Origin: a virus
Reading direction: 5' to 3' (one strand)
IMG/VR virus record: IMGVR_UViG_3300025701_000041
Span: 1-28,319 of that record
DNA length: 28,319 nucleotides
Positions 8,487 through 17,934 of the stretch are shown piece by piece. Both the position numbers and the translations under genes were made by a program. The notes below the pieces were generated by a model. That model was not told the DNA's origin and did not search any database. It worked only from the letters and a program-made list of their open reading frames with translations. Positions within the stretch are counted from its first letter, which is position 1. The number at the start of each line of letters is the position of its first letter.

Positions 8487-11400
8487 ATGACTAATTTTAC
8501 TAATAAAACATTCAAAGAAACATACCGCGACTTTTATAACGCGGAAGACGGTTATCATAAAGTTCTATTCAATGCTGGTCGTGCGTTACAAGCGCGAGAG
8601 TTGAATGAATCTCAAACTATCATTCAAGAAGAACTTTCTCGTTTAGGTCGTAACTTATTCCGCGAGGGTGCGCTTGTGAAAGCAGGTGGCGCGATGATTG
8701 ACAATGCGAGAGAATATGTACGCATTGATGCGGTAAGTGCGTTACCAGAAGATCTTGACATCTTAGTCGGTAAAGTATATACTAATACAGCTGGAGTAGA
8801 ATTCCAAGTACTAGAAGTTCTAGAATCGACAGAAACAGATCCAACTACATTGTATGTAAAATACACAAACACGACAGGCGCTGTAGACAACAGTGTAAGC
8901 GCACGTGTTGGTAGTGGTGAGGTTATCTTATCATCTGATTCTTCATACCCACTGACAGTCGCTCCAGACGGTGTCGTACCTGCTAGTGGTCTAGGTACTA
9001 AGGTATCAGTAAACGAAAGTGAGTTCTTTATTCTAGGTCACTTTGTACACGTTTCAGCAACAAGTTTATACGTCTCAAAGTATAGTTCTACTCCTACAGT
9101 AGACTTTGGTTTTAAAGTAGAACAATTAATTATCACAGAAGGCGAAGATCCTAGTCTGTATGATAATCAAGGTGATGTACCTAATATCTCATCTCCAGGC
9201 GCTCACCGTTATAAAATTAAATTAACTCCAACTACACGTGATACTATTGACACTGAAGATAACTTCGTATATGTGTGTCGTATCGTAGATGGTGTTATAA
9301 CTAGAGATAATGAAACTAATGATGCGTATAACGTTTTAAACGATTTACTTGCTACACGTACTAAAGAAGAATCTGGTGATTATGTAGCAAAAGAATTCAA
9401 AGCAATCTTTACGGATAAAGATTCAACTTCTTTACAATTAGAAGTAACTGAAGGAACAGCATATGTAGACGGTTATCGTTTGAACTTTGGTGATACATTT
9501 ATTGATGTACCGAAGTCACAAGATACAACTCTTATTAACAACGGTAGTACACCAGCAACATATGGTAACTACGTTGAGTTCGATCCACTGTTGAGTAAAG
9601 GTCTATCTACAATCGCCACTTTTGGTGAAGTAGAATTAAAGGACGAAAACGGAACGGTACTTGGTACAGCGTTCACTCGTGGTATCGAGACTTATGGTAG
9701 TTCATTCCGTTTATTCTTATTTAATATCAAAATGGAAAGCGGTATGAGTTTCCGTGATACTGTAGCAATAACAGCACAAGATACTCTATACACTTTATCT
9801 GAAACACCTGCTCAGTTATATGGTTCAACAGATAATAGTTTATTATTCCCGTTACCAGACGGACGTCCTGAGTCTATCTCGGATATGAACTATGTTGCTC
9901 AGTTTGTTAAAACTGGAGAGTCACCAGACGCATCTGGTAAGTTAACAGTACCTAATAACATTGATGCTTCGTATCCAGTTATTATATCTGACGGTACTAA
10001 TATAAGCACATATGATCCAGTTACCGATACTGTAGCTGCTGGTAACTATGATATGGTATACTGGCAACAAGAAGAAAACCCACAGTTACGTCAAAAAGTA
10101 TTGACCGAAGTAACTGAAAGTGGTTTACAGATTGTTGAAGCAGAAGGTTCGGTTGGTCCGCTATATAATAGAACTACGTTTGGTACTTATTGGCAAGTAG
10201 AACAAAATATAAGCGGTGAACGCGTTTACTTATGGTGGGGCGGAGTTCTATTGGCTACATTTAGTAGCGTGACAGGTTTCACATCTTTCACAGTAAATGG
10301 CGCAATCTATACTCGCGGAGACTTTCAAGTACAAGAAAGTCAATACACTTTCTACGAAATCACTAAGACTCCAATTGTATCTGCTTCATCTGGTGTTTTA
10401 AATTTACCGTACAATGACGGTATCGAATTACTAAGCGTTACTGACCAAGACGGGAATGACCTAACAGGTTCATTTGACTTCGATGGTGGTCAACGCGATA
10501 ACTTTTATGATAATATAAAACTGACACTTCGTCAAGGTTTATCTTTATCTAACGATCGTACTTTAACAGTTACATTAACTCACTTCGCACACACTTCAGG
10601 TAAATACTTCAGTGTTGCGTCATATGATGGTAATGATTTAACGTTCGATCAAATCCCTAAACATACTCTTGCGAGTGGTGAGAAAGTAGCGTTGAGTGAT
10701 GTACTTGACTTTAGACCGACTATGGAAATAGATACGGTAAATGGTACATATCAAACTAACGTTTCAGGTATTAATCCATTACCTCGCAGCAATAGTATTA
10801 TTTCCGCAGACGTCAACTATTACTTACCACGTATAGACACATTAGTCGCAAATACAGTGGATAGTAGAGGTCGTAAAGGACTTGGTGAGTTACAACTCAT
10901 TCAAGGCGAACCTTCGTTGACTCCACGCGCACCAAGCATTCCGACTGGATCTATGGCATTATTCAACTTCGCGTTGAATCCGTATACTGTAGACGCCAGC
11001 GATTTATCAACTACAGAAATTCCTAACAAACGATTCACAATGAAAGATATCGCTAACTTGGAAGAACGTGTTGAAGATCTTTATGAATTAACGACATTAA
11101 GTCTATTAGAAGCTAATACAAATTCTTTGAATATATTAGATGAAAATGGAAACAACAGAACCAAAGCAGGATTTATTGCTGATAACTTCAGTTCATTATT
11201 CTTCGCTGATGTTGAGAATCCAAACTTCCGCGCTTCATTAGACTTAGAAAATGGTGAGTTACGTCCATCTTTCCGCGAACACTCAGTTCGTTTGAAGACG
11301 GGTACTGGTACGACAGCACAAAAACAAGGTGACTTGGCTGTACTACCTTATACACATCATTCGTTAGTTTCACAAACGGTTGCTTCAGGTGCTTTAAATA

Positions 11401-13517
11401 TTAACCCTTTCGAGGTCATTACTCAGACTGGTCACTTAACTTTATCGCCAGCAAGCGACGAATGGGTGGAAGTCAACCGTTTGCCTCCTTTATTACAAAC
11501 GACTGTACGTCGTACATTTACGAATAACCTTGCTACTACAGCAGGTTCTGGTATTCGTACAAGACGTGTACGTAGAACTATTCAAGAATTCTTAGGTGAT
11601 AGAATCTTAGATGTTGAAATCATTCCATTTATGCGTTCACGTCGAATCAGTTTTAAAGTAAAAGGTTTACGTCCTAATACTAAGATGTTCCCATTCTTCG
11701 GTACAAAAAATGTATCTGATTGGGTACGTCAAGAAACAACGTTCACTAACTTCTCGGATGATCCTGTAGAATATGGTAGTGAATATGCGACTGCTTCACA
11801 ACATCCATTTGGTGGTCCGACTGAATTAGTAACAAATGAGAAAGGCGAATTAATTGGTTCATTCTTCTTACCGAATACTTCTTCTGTAAGTTTCCGAACT
11901 GGTACTCAACGTTTAGAGTTATTAGATATTAATTCACATGATGTTAATAACGCTATTTGTAAAGCACGTGCGAACTATACTTCCACTGGAACTATCGAGA
12001 CTGTACAGAATACAATTAGAACTACACGTTTAGTAGAAGATATCCTAGAACGTTACGATCCGCTTGCTCAAACATTCTTTATTGACCAAGTTGAGAATCC
12101 TAATGGACTGTTCTTATCTAAAGTCAAAGTGTATGTCGAAAGTAAAGACAATGTAATTCCGATGCAGGTTCAAATACGTCCAGTATTAAATGGTATCCCA
12201 ACTACTCAGTTAGTACCAGGATCTGTTAAGTTTGTTGATCCAGAAGATATTAACGTTACACCTTTAACGGAAACGACTTCACTCGAGTCAGTACAAAACA
12301 ATGGTACAGAAATCGAATTCGATGAACCTGTATACTTAACTGCTGGTCAAGAATATGCGATTGTATTACTTGCTGAGTCTATTAACTATAATGTCTATGT
12401 TGCTGAAACATATGCGTTCTTAATTGGCGCGAACCAAGAAGCGCGTGTAAGTAAACAACCTACATTAGGTACATTGTTTATGTCTCAGAACGGTTCTACT
12501 TGGACTCCTGACCAAACACGCGACTTAATGTTTGAACTGTATCGCGCTGAGTTTGAACCTTCTGCTACGGTTGAACTAGTTAACACAGTGATTCCTAAGA
12601 AGTCTTTGATTCCAAACCCTATCTCAGTGGATAAAGATTCTACTATAGTATTCATCAATCATCAAGGTCATGGATTTATTTCTAATGACTCTGTAACGAT
12701 TACAGGTGTGACTGAAGATATCGGTGGTATTCCTGCTGAAAGTTTCAATGGTACTCATACAGTACTGAATGTCACTTGGGAAGGATATGTGATTAACACT
12801 TCTATCGTTGCTACATCATCTGCGGTAGGTGGTGGTGATACTGTCGTTGCTGCTGAACAAGTAATGTATGATGAGTTCGTACCACAAGTTGGTAACATCG
12901 CTCCTACAGATACTACAGTAACAGCAACAGTGATTCAGACTAAAGGTGCTTCATACGGTGGAGATCGTAACAACCCTGTCGCGAATAGCGCATACTCAAC
13001 TATGAGCGAGAAACAAGTATTCTTAAATGATACTAATACAAATGACGTTCCTGCTCTAGTAACTAATAATAGTACAGTTAAATTTAATGTTCAATTGTCT
13101 ACTATGGATTCTAAGGTATCGCCTGTAATCGACTTACAACGTGTGTCTATGTTAGCATTAGAAAACGTTATTGATGAAAATGATGCTGCTCAACATATTA
13201 CGACTCCTGTTGTAGTTGAAGATTCTTCGGTGGGTGTTAAAATTATCTTTGGTGCGAATCGTCCGAAAGGTTCAGAACTTGAAGTCTATATTAAGACTGC
13301 GACTGATGATGCTACGTTGACAACAGCAACTTGGAAATTAGTTGAGATTGATGCTGACATCCCTGCTGATGATAACACGACAACCTTTAGAGAATATTCA
13401 TATACTGAAGAAACAGAACCATTTACAATATTCCAAGTTAAGATTGTTATGAAAACAAACAACTCGTCTAAGTCTCCAGTAATTACAGACTTACGTACGA
13501 TAGCATTGGCGGTATAA
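8487..13517 (+). CDS. Giant DUF4815-type baseplate/virion structural protein
   Basis: A protein of 1,676 residues. A TTG at 8484 could add one residue, but the ATG at 8487 is preferred because AGGA (8476-8479) then lies seven bases upstream and overlaps the previous stop. Residues about 10-60 contain the DUF4815 hallmark YHKVLFNAGRALQARELNES followed by IIQEELSRLGRNLFREG. Large beta-rich sections follow. Near residues 1190-1365 there is DPLAQTFFIDQ, LTAGQEYAIVLLAES and LFMSQNGSTWTPDQT, a segment found in structural proteins of marine T4-like phages. No transmembrane segment or catalytic motif is visible. The position between gp8 and a small conserved protein fits a peripheral baseplate component, functionally near T4 gp7/gp10. 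That equivalence is inference. Confidence 0.88.
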   Translation: MTNFTNKTFKETYRDFYNAEDGYHKVLFNAGRALQARELNESQTIIQEELSRLGRNLFREGALVKAGGAMIDNAREYVRIDAVSALPEDLDILVGKVYTNTAGVEFQVLEVLESTETDPTTLYVKYTNTTGAVDNSVSARVGSGEVILSSDSSYPLTVAPDGVVPASGLGTKVSVNESEFFILGHFVHVSATSLYVSKYSSTPTVDFGFKVEQLIITEGEDPSLYDNQGDVPNISSPGAHRYKIKLTPTTRDTIDTEDNFVYVCRIVDGVITRDNETNDAYNVLNDLLATRTKEESGDYVAKEFKAIFTDKDSTSLQLEVTEGTAYVDGYRLNFGDTFIDVPKSQDTTLINNGSTPATYGNYVEFDPLLSKGLSTIATFGEVELKDENGTVLGTAFTRGIETYGSSFRLFLFNIKMESGMSFRDTVAITAQDTLYTLSETPAQLYGSTDNSLLFPLPDGRPESISDMNYVAQFVKTGESPDASGKLTVPNNIDASYPVIISDGTNISTYDPVTDTVAAGNYDMVYWQQEENPQLRQKVLTEVTESGLQIVEAEGSVGPLYNRTTFGTYWQVEQNISGERVYLWWGGVLLATFSSVTGFTSFTVNGAIYTRGDFQVQESQYTFYEITKTPIVSASSGVLNLPYNDGIELLSVTDQDGNDLTGSFDFDGGQRDNFYDNIKLTLRQGLSLSNDRTLTVTLTHFAHTSGKYFSVASYDGNDLTFDQIPKHTLASGEKVALSDVLDFRPTMEIDTVNGTYQTNVSGINPLPRSNSIISADVNYYLPRIDTLVANTVDSRGRKGLGELQLIQGEPSLTPRAPSIPTGSMALFNFALNPYTVDASDLSTTEIPNKRFTMKDIANLEERVEDLYELTTLSLLEANTNSLNILDENGNNRTKAGFIADNFSSLFFADVENPNFRASLDLENGELRPSFREHSVRLKTGTGTTAQKQGDLAVLPYTHHSLVSQTVASGALNINPFEVITQTGHLTLSPASDEWVEVNRLPPLLQTTVRRTFTNNLATTAGSGIRTRRVRRTIQEFLGDRILDVEIIPFMRSRRISFKVKGLRPNTKMFPFFGTKNVSDWVRQETTFTNFSDDPVEYGSEYATASQHPFGGPTELVTNEKGELIGSFFLPNTSSVSFRTGTQRLELLDINSHDVNNAICKARANYTSTGTIETVQNTIRTTRLVEDILERYDPLAQTFFIDQVENPNGLFLSKVKVYVESKDNVIPMQVQIRPVLNGIPTTQLVPGSVKFVDPEDINVTPLTETTSLESVQNNGTEIEFDEPVYLTAGQEYAIVLLAESINYNVYVAETYAFLIGANQEARVSKQPTLGTLFMSQNGSTWTPDQTRDLMFELYRAEFEPSATVELVNTVIPKKSLIPNPISVDKDSTIVFINHQGHGFISNDSVTITGVTEDIGGIPAESFNGTHTVLNVTWEGYVINTSIVATSSAVGGGDTVVAAEQVMYDEFVPQVGNIAPTDTTVTATVIQTKGASYGGDRNNPVANSAYSTMSEKQVFLNDTNTNDVPALVTNNSTVKFNVQLSTMDSKVSPVIDLQRVSMLALENVIDENDAAQHITTPVVVEDSSVGVKIIFGANRPKGSELEVYIKTATDDATLTTATWKLVEIDADIPADDNTTTFREYSYTEETEPFTIFQVKIVMKTNNSSKSPVITDLRTIALAV

Positions 13518-13518
13518 T

Positions 13519-13728
13519 ATGAATTCTCGATTTCAGAAAGTGAAAGGACATAGTAACCTGATGCGCGATAAGCGCACAGGTGCTATACTAAATATGAATA
13601 GAAGCGAGATCGATCAAGCGCGTCGAGTCAAACAAACCAAATTAAAAGAACAAGAAAGAATCGAAAATTTAGAGAAAGAGATGGGTGAAATAAAAACCCT
13701 TCTCGCTCAAATAGCGGAGAAACTATAA
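13519..13728 (+). CDS. Small conserved phage protein with C-terminal coiled coil
   Basis: A 69-residue basic protein starting two bases after the giant gene's stop and ending immediately before the next ATG. Residues 1-30 carry KVKGHSNLMRDKRTGAILNM, a pattern I recognise from short proteins following large structural genes in marine T4-like phages. Residues 35-69 are a heptad-like helix rich in Lys, Glu and Leu. The tight spacing shows that it belongs to the late operon. It may be a chaperone or a minor virion component; its function is unknown. Confidence 0.8.
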   Translation: MNSRFQKVKGHSNLMRDKRTGAILNMNRSEIDQARRVKQTKLKEQERIENLEKEMGEIKTLLAQIAEKL

Positions 13729-15267
13729 ATGAGCATTGATAACTTACAAGTCATTAATTTAGCAGATAATATCAATGCTGCTGTTGATAAGATTAACGAG
13801 AACTTTGACCTAACAAAAGTCGAAATGAATAATATCACGAATTATATTGATTCGGGTGTTATCGGTGATATTATTAGTAGTAACTTTATTAATATTATAG
13901 ATTCGGATACTATCAAGTATATTGAAAATAATATCGTATTAGAAGGTCAGTTTGATTCTAACCAGATAGTAAATGCTGTCGCGAACAGTTCACTTGGCGC
14001 TCGTATCGATAGTATTGATGGTGGGTATGTTATTTTAGCAGAACAACTCACGCAATTGGGTGTTGATTATGTTAATTTAGAATCTGGTACTACTGCGAAT
14101 GCGAGTGCTATTTCAAATCTGACAACTTCTATTACTTCTACTGATAGCGCATTGACTGTTTTATCGCAAGACTTGGTTGATTTAGGAGCAACGCTTGCTG
14201 GTAATATTCAAATAGATTCTGACTTAATAGTACAGGCGGTCGGTGGCGCGTTAAGCGATTTATCTACTCAGATTACATTAACCGACAGTTCAGTAAGTGT
14301 TATCTCACAAGACTTGACACAACTATCCGCAGACCTAACTTTATTAGATAGTAACTTACAACAACAAATTTCTATTAGTGCTGATGTTGAGCAACAATTG
14401 ATAGCAAGAGTTGACGCGACTGATAGTAGTCTTTCTGCTTTATCGGGTGAGTTCAATTCGTTTGAGGTTAGATTCGATAGTGCGCTTGCTGATGGTCTAA
14501 CTATTACTCCAGAAGAAGTATCATCTGCTGTTGGTGGAATTACTGACGACTTATATTCTCGTATCCACGCTAACAGTGATTCTATTACAGTAATTTCTGC
14601 CGACTATACCGAATTAAATGCTAGACTAGTATTATTAGATAGTGATGTTGTGGCAAATGGTACAGCGGTATCATTATTAGAAACAAGAGTATCATTTACA
14701 GAAAGTGATTTAAGTGTTATCAGCGAAGATGTAGTATCATTAAATGCTACATTAGAAGGCACTCCTTGGGAGAGTGATGTTGATAGTGCGGTATCAACTG
14801 CTGAACAAAGATTAGATGCGCGTATTGATGCTGACTCGGAGAAACTTGAAGCGACATCATTATTCGCAATTAATTTAGAATCTCGTCTAGATAGTAGTGA
14901 TTCATTATTCGCAACTGCGACTCAAAGTCTACAAACTCAAGTGAATAGTTTAGGTGAGGTTGAAGCGTCGTATACATTAAACTTAAATGCTAATGGTCAC
15001 GTTGCTGGTATAGAATTTGGTAATGACGGTACGACTGCTGATATGACAATTATCGCGGATAAGTTTGGTATTGTAAACGCGACTAATAATGCGGTTAAAC
15101 CATTTACAGTAGACGGTGATCAAGTATTATTGTCGAATGCTACGGTTACTGGTCAACTAAATATAAGTTCTACAGGGAACAACGGTTCCATGACAATGAC
15201 TAATGACGTGATGGAAATATTTGATGGTTCAAACAACCTGAGAGTAAGATTCGGTCGTTTGGCGTAA
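13729..15267 (+). CDS. Tail-tip/fibre protein with KINENF head, repeated helical motif and DUF1983 tail
   Basis: A 512-residue protein beginning directly after the previous stop. Residues 1-35 hold a KINENF head like that of the protein at 1231-2208. Residues about 134-344 contain five diverged copies of a roughly 25-residue motif of the form TDSSLSVISQDLTxLxAxLxxLDS, probably a coiled-coil shaft. Residues 411-480 match DUF1983, the C-terminal domain of lambda-type tail-tip protein J: YTLNLNANGHVAGIEFGNDG followed by TIIADKFGIVN. The last residues, MEIFDGSNNLRVRFGRL, match the end of the collagen-like protein. It is probably a trimeric host-recognition fibre or tip. Finding a J-type domain in a T4-like baseplate cluster implies module exchange. 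Confidence 0.85.
   Translation: MSIDNLQVINLADNINAAVDKINENFDLTKVEMNNITNYIDSGVIGDIISSNFINIIDSDTIKYIENNIVLEGQFDSNQIVNAVANSSLGARIDSIDGGYVILAEQLTQLGVDYVNLESGTTANASAISNLTTSITSTDSALTVLSQDLVDLGATLAGNIQIDSDLIVQAVGGALSDLSTQITLTDSSVSVISQDLTQLSADLTLLDSNLQQQISISADVEQQLIARVDATDSSLSALSGEFNSFEVRFDSALADGLTITPEEVSSAVGGITDDLYSRIHANSDSITVISADYTELNARLVLLDSDVVANGTAVSLLETRVSFTESDLSVISEDVVSLNATLEGTPWESDVDSAVSTAEQRLDARIDADSEKLEATSLFAINLESRLDSSDSLFATATQSLQTQVNSLGEVEASYTLNLNANGHVAGIEFGNDGTTADMTIIADKFGIVNATNNAVKPFTVDGDQVLLSNATVTGQLNISSTGNNGSMTMTNDVMEIFDGSNNLRVRFGRLA
14128..14760 (+). repeat. Five diverged coiled-coil-like repeats in the DUF1983 protein
   Basis: Five copies can be aligned by eye: STDSALTVLSQDLVDLGATL, LTDSSVSVISQDLTQLSADL, ATDSSLSALSGEFNSFEVRF, NSDSITVISADYTELNARL and TESDLSVISEDVVSLNATL. 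Spacing is irregular (about 37-50 residues). Apolar residues recur at three/four spacing, suggesting a trimeric coiled-coil shaft. Confidence 0.7.
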
Positions 15268-15277
15268 GGATTAAATA

Positions 15278-15733
15278 ATGGCAGATTATACTTTATCTTT
15301 TTCAAAAACTTTGAGTTTTGCTGGTAATTATACCAATTCTTTTGCTGGCAACTACATAGGCACGTACACAAAAACACGTACACCTACAAGACAATCAGCA
15401 TTTATCAAGGACTATACTGTAACTAGAGTATCGGCAAATGATATAACGCGCAGCAGTTCATATATCGGTTATTATACTAGTGCATTCACCACTAACGTAG
15501 AAAAGAACTCTACTAGAGATAATATTCAAGAAACTAACCGAGTTTTTTACACGGAAACATATGTTAGAAACGGTACGTCTGTTCGAAGTTTCACTAACAC
15601 AGTTACAAAATATTTCACGGGAAGTACTATAGTATATTATGGTACATCTTTTATTAGAACTTCTACGTACACTAGAGAAGAAGCGAGTATAACATTTACT
15701 TCTCCTACTTATAGTGGAACGATTGAACAATAG
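15278..15733 (+). CDS. Small aromatic/Ser/Thr tetrad-repeat protein
   Basis: A 151-residue protein; AAGGA overlaps the previous stop. Nearly the whole sequence is low complexity. It reads as diverged four-residue units with an aromatic residue or Arg in the first position, for example FAGN YTNS FAGN YIGT YTKT RTPT. It is the most degenerate of three neighbouring proteins with this pattern, the others being at 15743 and 17935. It lacks a separate globular domain, Cys and signal peptide. Its place in the tail operon suggests a virion component or a partner of the giant tetrad protein. I do not recognise a named family. Confidence 0.75.
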   Translation: MADYTLSFSKTLSFAGNYTNSFAGNYIGTYTKTRTPTRQSAFIKDYTVTRVSANDITRSSSYIGYYTSAFTTNVEKNSTRDNIQETNRVFYTETYVRNGTSVRSFTNTVTKYFTGSTIVYYGTSFIRTSTYTREEASITFTSPTYSGTIEQ

Positions 15734-15742
15734 AGATTAATT

Positions 15743-16492
15743 ATGCCCGCTAATTATTTCGTAGGGACTGTTTCACGGTCTAGTACATTAACCTTTGTTG
15801 GTACAGGTTCGTCCGCTGTATTTACTAGAAGTCGTGCTGCTGATTTTACTACTAGTAGATATTCGTCTTACACTAGAAAGATTTATCGTAATGCGATTGA
15901 AGGAAGTAGTGCCATATTCACCACGACATATGTCGGTGATTATATTGGCGACTTTACTAAGTATCGATACAGCGCATATGCGGGCAATTATAGTCGTGAC
16001 TTTATTGGTGACTACAGTCGTAGTTTTACGAGAAGTCGAGCGAGTTCTTTTAGTCGAGACTTTATTGGTAATTACACGCGCTCAGTAGATAAAACCTTTA
16101 TAGGTGATTATTCTCGTGAATTCATCGGTGAATCCACAAGAGTATCTTCGTACACCCGTACGCTTTCTGGTGGTTCGGGTGAAGGACCTACATATACTGC
16201 GACAGCATCTGATGCTGATTATGGTTTAATTGTTTATGGACCTGATGGTGTAACTGAAATAATTAACCCACAAACTAGGGTTATAAATATTGCGTACTAT
16301 GCTAATGTATCTGTATCAGGTAATTCATCAACAACTGTCACTATTGATGATGTTGGTGATCCTACTAAAGTTATGGTGTCATTTGTAACTCCTCAAAGAG
16401 GCATGACTTTATCTGCGTCAGGTAATACATTAACAGTAACCAATACATTTAGTTACAATAGAAATCCAACAATTCTAGCAATAAGGTTATAA
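15743..16492 (+). CDS. Chimeric tail protein: tetrad repeats plus YGLIV-type domain
   Basis: A 249-residue protein with two clear parts. Residues about 27-140 are tetrapeptide units such as YVGD YIGD FTKY RYSA YAGN YSRD FIGD, the same pattern as in the 1,837-residue protein. After a Gly/Ser linker (about 141-150), residues 153-249 form a beta-rich domain starting DYGLIVYGPDG, which resembles the beginning of the next gene (MSYGLIVKSFDAGG). The YGL[IR]V opening is seen in small phage tail proteins. The protein seems to join the repeat shaft to an ordinary tail domain. This suggests that the repeats are displayed on the virion rather than being an intracellular product. Confidence 0.8.
   Translation: MPANYFVGTVSRSSTLTFVGTGSSAVFTRSRAADFTTSRYSSYTRKIYRNAIEGSSAIFTTTYVGDYIGDFTKYRYSAYAGNYSRDFIGDYSRSFTRSRASSFSRDFIGNYTRSVDKTFIGDYSREFIGESTRVSSYTRTLSGGSGEGPTYTATASDADYGLIVYGPDGVTEIINPQTRVINIAYYANVSVSGNSSTTVTIDDVGDPTKVMVSFVTPQRGMTLSASGNTLTVTNTFSYNRNPTILAIRL
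15821..16162 (+). repeat. Tetrapeptide (12-base) coding repeat, short copy
   Basis: About 28 consecutive four-residue units of form [Y/F/R]-small-[R/G/S]-polar are visible. They keep phase through most of the tract and are more diverged than in the giant gene. Lys occurs here, unlike in the giant gene. Confidence 0.85.
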
Positions 16493-16494
16493 CA

Positions 16495-17241
16495 ATGTCG
16501 TATGGATTAATAGTAAAATCATTTGATGCTGGCGGTAATGAAATCATACAGATAGATACAACTAAAGGATTGACTAATTACGTTGTTGTTCGCGCTGGAA
16601 CTGGAAGTTCGATTGCTGTTGGAACATTCGTTGGTAAAAATAGAAGAATATTTGTCAGACCTAAAAGAGACGCGAGCGGTAATTACTTACCCGTCGAAAC
16701 ATTTACAACTGGTACAATAACAAATTACGATTTAGCAATCCTTGCTGGTACACATACTTCTTCTACCATTAAATTCGTTACAACGGATGAAGATTTATAT
16801 TATGAAGATGGTATGTCTTGGTATTCAGCACATTCACCCGTACAAGTTGACTACATTGTTATGGAAGATGTTACAGGTGTCGATCCCGTTGGTGACTATG
16901 GATTACAAACATTGAGTGCTGGCGGAGAATCTGCGTTTGATTCTAGAAAGATTAAATTTAATAATACTATTCAAATAGATTCAATCATTCCTCCAGGCGC
17001 ACTTGGTGGCGCAGCAGGAACAACGGATGTTATCAGTAACGATTCGAATAAATATATTGAAATAAGTTGGTCTTGGTGGGATAGTATAGGTACTAAAGCA
17101 GGTCTTCAAGTAAGAGGTGGAACTAAACAAATTAGACACTTAGATATTGAAGACGACGAATATATACCTGGAAGTGGTGATATAAATTATCCGCCTAACT
17201 TTTACGATAACTATGCTGCCATAATGATAGCAACTAATTAA
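16495..17241 (+). CDS. YGLIV-type minor tail protein
   Basis: A 248-residue protein starting two bases after the upstream stop. It opens MSYGLIVKSFDAGGNEIIQIDT, related to the C-terminal domain of the preceding gene. Beta-rich segments follow, and the C-terminus contains YIEISWSWWDSIGTKAGLQVRGG and many Asp/Tyr residues. Proteins with this type of start are found near tail-fibre genes of diverse phages (DUF6453-like), but I assign the family only tentatively. There is no catalytic motif. It is probably a tail or fibre-tip component. Confidence 0.75.
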   Translation: MSYGLIVKSFDAGGNEIIQIDTTKGLTNYVVVRAGTGSSIAVGTFVGKNRRIFVRPKRDASGNYLPVETFTTGTITNYDLAILAGTHTSSTIKFVTTDEDLYYEDGMSWYSAHSPVQVDYIVMEDVTGVDPVGDYGLQTLSAGGESAFDSRKIKFNNTIQIDSIIPPGALGGAAGTTDVISNDSNKYIEISWSWWDSIGTKAGLQVRGGTKQIRHLDIEDDEYIPGSGDINYPPNFYDNYAAIMIATN

Positions 17242-17258
17242 CAAGAGGAAATTTTAAA

Positions 17259-17726
17259 ATGAGTAAAGTAGTAAAATATGTTGCTACAATTGAGGAAAGT
17301 ACTGGTAGAATACTCAGTGTTGAATTTCCTCAAGTATCACTACCACCTGAACAAAGTAAAGATGGTCTAATTACAGTACATGTTACCGAAGATAATATGC
17401 CCGAAGGTTTTATGGGTATTGGTTTTAACCCATCATTATACTTTTGGGATGGTTCAGAATTCTTTCACGTAGGAACACCACCTAACAGACACGCTATATA
17501 CAATGGTACTGATTGGGAATGGGATGCTGACGCATTTATGTCAGATATCAAAGTTTTACGTAATCGTAAGATTGCTGCGACTGATTGGACTCAAACTGCT
17601 GATGCTCCGTTAACAGACGAACAAGTTGCTGCGTATCGGTTATACCGTCAATCATTACGTGACTTCCCTGCTACTTTAGACAATCCATCATCTCTTGATG
17701 AACTAGAATGGCCAGTCAAACCATAA
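17259..17726 (+). CDS. Phage tail assembly chaperone-like protein (Phage_tail_APC type)
   Basis: A 155-residue protein with AGAGGA upstream of the ATG. The C-terminal half has the characteristic motif RNRKIAATDWTQTADAPLTD followed by EQVAAYRLYRQSLRDFP (about 107-143), which matches small tail-assembly-chaperone-like proteins usually placed next to fibre genes. The N-terminal half is beta-rich with FYFWDGSEF-like segments and may bind a fibre. It is the last gene before a terminator and directly precedes the giant tetrad-repeat gene, so it could help fold or attach that protein. That partnership is inference. Confidence 0.8.
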   Translation: MSKVVKYVATIEESTGRILSVEFPQVSLPPEQSKDGLITVHVTEDNMPEGFMGIGFNPSLYFWDGSEFFHVGTPPNRHAIYNGTDWEWDADAFMSDIKVLRNRKIAATDWTQTADAPLTDEQVAAYRLYRQSLRDFPATLDNPSSLDELEWPVKP

Positions 17727-17734
17727 TCTAAGAT

Positions 17735-17756
17735 AGGGAGTCTCTGTACTCCCTTT
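17735..17756 (+). terminator. Rho-independent-type terminator after the tail operon
   Basis: AGGGAGT and ACTCCCT form a perfect seven-base stem around a six-base loop, followed by TTT and a pyrimidine-rich stretch. The T-run is short, so efficiency is uncertain. It lies 9 bases after the stop of the chaperone-like gene. Confidence 0.72.
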
Positions 17757-17886
17757 ACTATTCTCCCCTTTTCTATAGAAATATTATATCACATAATTCT
17801 ATTTCTGTCAACTTATTTTTTCTCTTTACTTCACACACTAAATAGAGTATAATCACTGGACGTATATGTTTGGTGGTTACAAACTA

Positions 17887-17894
17887 TATAAATA
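17887..17894 (+). promoter_or_regulatory. T4-type late promoter of the giant tetrad-repeat gene
   Basis: An exact TATAAATA, 41 bases before the GTG start, in a 208-bp non-coding gap. The expected leader is about 34 bases and contains the AGAGAG ribosome-binding site. A TCTCTTT at 17821-17827 could pair with AAAGAGA at 17919-17925 across this promoter, but both are low-complexity and the pairing is weak. Confidence 0.8.
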
Positions 17895-17934
17895 AACGCA
17901 TCCTATTAACAAATTAAAAAAGAGAGCGATTAAA

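Noticed and set aside
13729-15267. Diversity-generating retroelement target
   Set aside because: No reverse transcriptase, template repeat or adenine-biased variable repeat is visible near any fibre gene in the window.
16282-16289. TATAAATA inside the 249-aa tail gene
   Set aside because: It matches the late promoter box but lies in the middle of a coding region. One or two such 8-mers are expected by chance in AT-rich DNA of this length, and the next gene is already tightly coupled to its upstream neighbour.
17762-17886. Small RNA or tRNA in the 17727-17934 gap
   Set aside because: No cloverleaf, TTCRA-type T-loop or stable hairpin is visible apart from the terminator; the remainder is AT- and pyrimidine-rich leader DNA.
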